Source: Leptolyngbya sp. SIO1E4 (GTDB taxonomy: Bacteria > Cyanobacteriota > Cyanobacteriia > Phormidesmidales > Phormidesmidaceae). Taken from it: 64,000 nucleotides of DNA. The position numbers and the translations under genes were made by a program. The notes under the pieces were generated by a model, which saw only the letters and a list, made by a program, of their open reading frames with translations, was not told the DNA's origin and ran no database searches. The stretch covers positions 248,001 to 312,000 of the forward strand of contig JAAHFU020000003.1 of the NCBI GenBank assembly GCA_010672825.2, given 5' to 3'. The stretch's first letter is position 1. Each line of letters starts with the position of its first letter. Positions 61,907 through 64,000 of the stretch are shown in pieces.

Positions 61907-62890
61907 TTGTTTCATGCAACGCTTCACCAGCTCAAGGTTTTTGAAGCCACTGCCCGTCACGGGAGTTTTACTCGCGCTGCAGAAGAGCTTTACTTAACCC
62001 AGCCAACCGTTTCAATTCAGGTTAAGCAGCTAACGAAAGCAGTTGGCTTACCCTTGTTTGAGCAGATCGGCAAGCGGCTTTATCTGACTCAAGCCGGACA
62101 GCAACTCTTAGAGACTTGTCAGCGTGTCTTTGAAGGGTTAGAGCAGTTCGAGATGGCCGTTGCCGATCTAAAAGGCATGAAGCAGGGGCAGCTCAAGCTA
62201 GCAGTCATCACGACCGCCAAATATTTTGTGCCCAGGCTGTTGGGGCCATTTTGCCAGCGGTTTCCCGGCATCGATATTTCGCTGAAGGTCACTAACCACC
62301 AACATATTCAAGAGCGCATGGTCAACAACGATGATGATTTGTACATCATCAGTCAGACCCCTGAGCAGCCCGATTTAAAAATTCATCCTTTTCTAGAAAA
62401 TCCGCTGGTCGTGATTGCCCCTAAAAATCATCCTCTGGTGGGCAAAACGAATATTCCTATTGAGGCGCTTAATGGGGAGCCGTTCATTATGCGTGAGCCT
62501 GGATCAGGGACACGCCAAGCGGTTCAAAGTTTATTAGACGAGCATGGGGTAGAAGTCAAAGTTCGCCTAGAGCTCGGGAGTAACGAAGCGATTAAGCAGG
62601 CGATCGCAGGGGGCTTAGGCATTTCTGTGTTGTCTGTACATACCATCATTTCAGAGGGCACCTCTGGGGAGTTTGCCATCTTAGATGTCGAGCACTTCCC
62701 GATCGAGCGCCATTGGTATGTGGCCAACTTAGCGGGCAAGCAGCTCTCTGTTGTGGCTGAAACATTTCTGCAGTATTTGCTTGAAGAGAGCAACAAAATG
62801 GCAGAAAAGCTTCTCCCCGGCATCCGCCAAGCAACGCCAAAGCTGGATAACGGCAAGGAACCTGTCTTATCTCAGACGACTCCCCACTAG
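61907..62890 (+). CDS. LysR-type regulator, CmpR-like
   Basis: The 327-aa regulator has a winged HTH at 1-65, HQLKVFEATARHGSFTRAAEELYLTQPTVSIQVKQLTKAVGLPLFEQIGK, close to the carbon-responsive CmpR/NdhR/RbcR group of cyanobacteria. A LysR substrate-binding domain with FIMREPGSGTRQAVQSLLDE follows. CmpR activates bicarbonate-uptake genes under low carbon. The start is a TTG at 61907 (first ATG at 61914 is out of frame) with AGGGGGA 10 bases upstream. No carbon-uptake operon is next to it, so the target is open; chrA is divergent. Confidence 0.88.
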   Translation: MFHATLHQLKVFEATARHGSFTRAAEELYLTQPTVSIQVKQLTKAVGLPLFEQIGKRLYLTQAGQQLLETCQRVFEGLEQFEMAVADLKGMKQGQLKLAVITTAKYFVPRLLGPFCQRFPGIDISLKVTNHQHIQERMVNNDDDLYIISQTPEQPDLKIHPFLENPLVVIAPKNHPLVGKTNIPIEALNGEPFIMREPGSGTRQAVQSLLDEHGVEVKVRLELGSNEAIKQAIAGGLGISVLSVHTIISEGTSGEFAILDVEHFPIERHWYVANLAGKQLSVVAETFLQYLLEESNKMAEKLLPGIRQATPKLDNGKEPVLSQTTPH

Positions 62891-62913
62891 GATTCTGCAA
62901 CATCACAATCATC

Positions 62914-62951
62914 AAATAGCAGGAAGGTAAAGCTGTGCCTCCCTGCTATTT
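62914..62951 (+). terminator. LysR gene terminator
   Basis: AAATAGCAGG and CCTGCTATTT form a 10-bp stem around 18 nt, 24 bases after the stop. Confidence 0.6.
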
Positions 62952-62958
62952 GTTTATC

Positions 62959-63054
62959 TATAGCGGTGTGCATTCGGATCAAGCACACCCTAGACCCCAA
63001 ACCCTAGACCCTGCCTTCACCAAAACGTACTGGATTGACCTGAATAGGGCTATA
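62959..63054 (+). repeat. Family C element, 96 bp
   Basis: TATAGC start and GCTATA end, CCCTAGACCCCAAACCCTAG core. More diverged in the middle (CACCAAAACGTACTGGATTG) but the same length. Confidence 0.8.
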
Positions 63055-63088
63055 GCGGCAGCTGATGAAGGAGAATAGTGCTGCAGAA

Positions 63089-63118
63089 AAAGCCCTGGGC
63101 AGTTTTTCCCAGGGCTTT
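63089..63118 (-). terminator. Minus-strand intrinsic terminator
   Basis: AAAGCCCTGGG and CCCAGGGCTTT form an 11-bp perfect stem around CAGTTTTT. On the minus strand the stem is followed by TTC after a TTT run, which fits the end of the minus-strand gene remnant at 63211. Confidence 0.65.
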
Positions 63119-63210
63119 GTAGGTAGGTTTGCGTTGAACGGGATCGCCTATGGATTTAGCGGGAAGCCCCTACACCCCATTGAATTTGGCAAGGGGGACG
63201 GGCCATTCCC

Positions 63211-63440
63211 TTACCCAATCAATGGGAAGCTGATGGCATCTTTATCGAGGTTTTCCCGACGTAACTCGTCGAAATCAACGGCATCATGGGCACTCAACCC
63301 ACTCTCCCCCCAATCGCAGCAAAGATTTGGCTGCCAGAGGGTGAACTCCTTTGTGCCTTCAGGGTGGAGCATACCGACCTGTCCAGAAACCAGGCTACAT
63401 GGTAGGATCAGCTACCGTCATACGGTTTGATGTAGACCAT
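63211..63440 (-). pseudogene. Small cyanobacterial protein, frameshifted
   Basis: From ATG 63440 the frame reads [10 protein letters not shown] and stops at TGA. A second frame, starting near 63409, reads [20 protein letters not shown], then [15 protein letters not shown] and DELRRENLDKDAISFPLIG to TAA 63211. Together they look like one protein of about 76 residues with a single-base shift near 63410. The second part alone could start at ATG 63372 (53 aa). The family is not named. A minus-strand terminator lies downstream, consistent with a real gene once. Confidence 0.45.
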
Positions 63441-63527
63441 CAAGACAAGGACGGCCCCCGTATGGAGCTGTCTTGTCAAACAAGCCGTCAAACCGATGTT
63501 TATGCTGCTAAGGGCACTGCAAGTCTA

Positions 63528-64000
63528 ATGCGCTTTTCCAAAGTCTTGATCGCAAACCGTGGGGAAATTGCGCTCCGTATTCTCCGAACCTGTGAGGAGA
63601 TGGGGATTGCCACCGTTGCGGTTCATTCCACTGTGGATCGCCATGCGCTGCATGTCCAATTGGCTGATGAGGCGGTCTGTATCGGTGAGGCCCCCAGCAG
63701 CAAAAGTTATCTCAACATCCCTAATATTATTGCGGCAGCCCTGACACGGGGGGCAGAGGCCGTTCACCCAGGCTATGGTTTCCTGGCAGAAAATGCGCGC
63801 TTTGCAGAAATTTGTGCTGATCACAATCTTGTTTTCATTGGGCCCACCCCTGAAGCGATGCTCTCCATGGGAGACAAGTCCACTGCCAAAGCCACGATGC
63901 AGCGGGTGGGTGTGCCGACGATTCCTGGCAGCGCAGGGCTACTGACCGATGAAAACGAGGCCAAGGCGATCGCCCAGCACATTGGCTACCCTGTCATTAT
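63528..64000 (+). CDS. accC: Biotin carboxylase AccC, N-terminal part (runs off window)
   Basis: AccC carboxylates biotin on BCCP in acetyl-CoA carboxylase, the first step of fatty-acid synthesis. The 157 visible codons start [20 protein letters not shown] and continue with [57 protein letters not shown], and [20 protein letters not shown]. These are the biotin-carboxylase N domain and the start of ATP-grasp. The ATG 63528 is the family start. An 11-codon frame (ATG 63496) ends in a TAATG overlap with it. The rest lies beyond the window. Confidence 0.96.
   Translation, partial: MRFSKVLIANRGEIALRILRTCEEMGIATVAVHSTVDRHALHVQLADEAVCIGEAPSSKSYLNIPNIIAAALTRGAEAVHPGYGFLAENARFAEICADHNLVFIGPTPEAMLSMGDKSTAKATMQRVGVPTIPGSAGLLTDENEAKAIAQHIGYPVI

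Noticed and set aside
63065-63430. 121-codon plus-strand frame before accC
   Set aside because: Starts inside a terminator hairpin and overlaps a better coding signal on the minus strand.

Overview
The window is a piece of a cyanobacterial chromosome. It carries photosystem II PsbO, photosystem I PsaE and PsaI, NDH-1 subunit NdhO, a cyanobacterial-type delta-9 acyl-lipid desaturase and a CbiG-CobJ fusion, and HIP1 octamers (GCGATCGC) are scattered through genes and spacers. Gene layout resembles a filamentous Leptolyngbya-like genome with many dispersed repeats; the genus cannot be fixed from the sequence alone. No tRNA or rRNA gene was seen.

Layout. 0-11 kb: the N-terminal part of a TIR-domain gene at the left edge, psbO, two sensor kinases, a CsbD stress protein, desC, a type-2 NADH dehydrogenase, a transglutaminase-like protein and a decayed phospholipase-D gene. 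11-17.5 kb: a stress block (dps, group-2 sigma factor, hsp20, dnaK) whose spacers are packed with repeats. 17.8-24 kb: a transporter, an orphan CRISPR array (15 repeats, 14 spacers) and two tandem MscS-type channels. 24-29 kb: a sugar-type MFS carrier and a large carrier-HEAT-cNMP fusion protein. 30-38.6 kb: five same-strand genes, namely an HTH-AAA ATPase, an AAA-TM-WD40 protein, a lipoprotein, a Wzz-like protein and an OmpA-type lipoprotein. 39-50 kb: an AhpD-like protein, a duplicated Cys-containing exported protein, an acyltransferase/methyltransferase pair, a proline-rich protein, psaI, a PlsC-type acyltransferase and cbiG-cobJ. 50-64 kb: a GHL10-like protein, modD, psaE-mutM-ndhO, a CBS protein, an acyl-CoA synthetase/GNAT fusion, a REP-associated transposase, chrA, a CmpR-like LysR regulator and the start of accC.

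The most distinctive property is three intergenic repeat families. Element A is about 310 bp with imperfect TAGGG ends. Two near-identical inverted copies flank the sigma/hsp20 block, and one copy has split a member of family B and is bordered by an 11-bp direct repeat. Element C is 96 bp with TATAGC/GCTATA ends and a telomere-like core of CCCTAGACCCCAAA units. Five copies are exactly 96 bp, and one lies in the 5' part of the AAA-WD40 reading frame. Family B is a mosaic repeat. Several broken genes (phospholipase D, deaminase, two small proteins, the N-terminus of a coiled-coil gene) fit a genome that is accumulating repeats and pseudogenes.

Functional links: psbO, psaE, psaI, ndhO and desC serve the thylakoid. 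dps, sigma, hsp20, dnaK and csbD form a stress set. The lipoprotein, Wzz-like and OmpA-like genes point to the cell envelope. The two AAA ATPases and the edge TIR gene are the best candidates for signalling or conflict systems.
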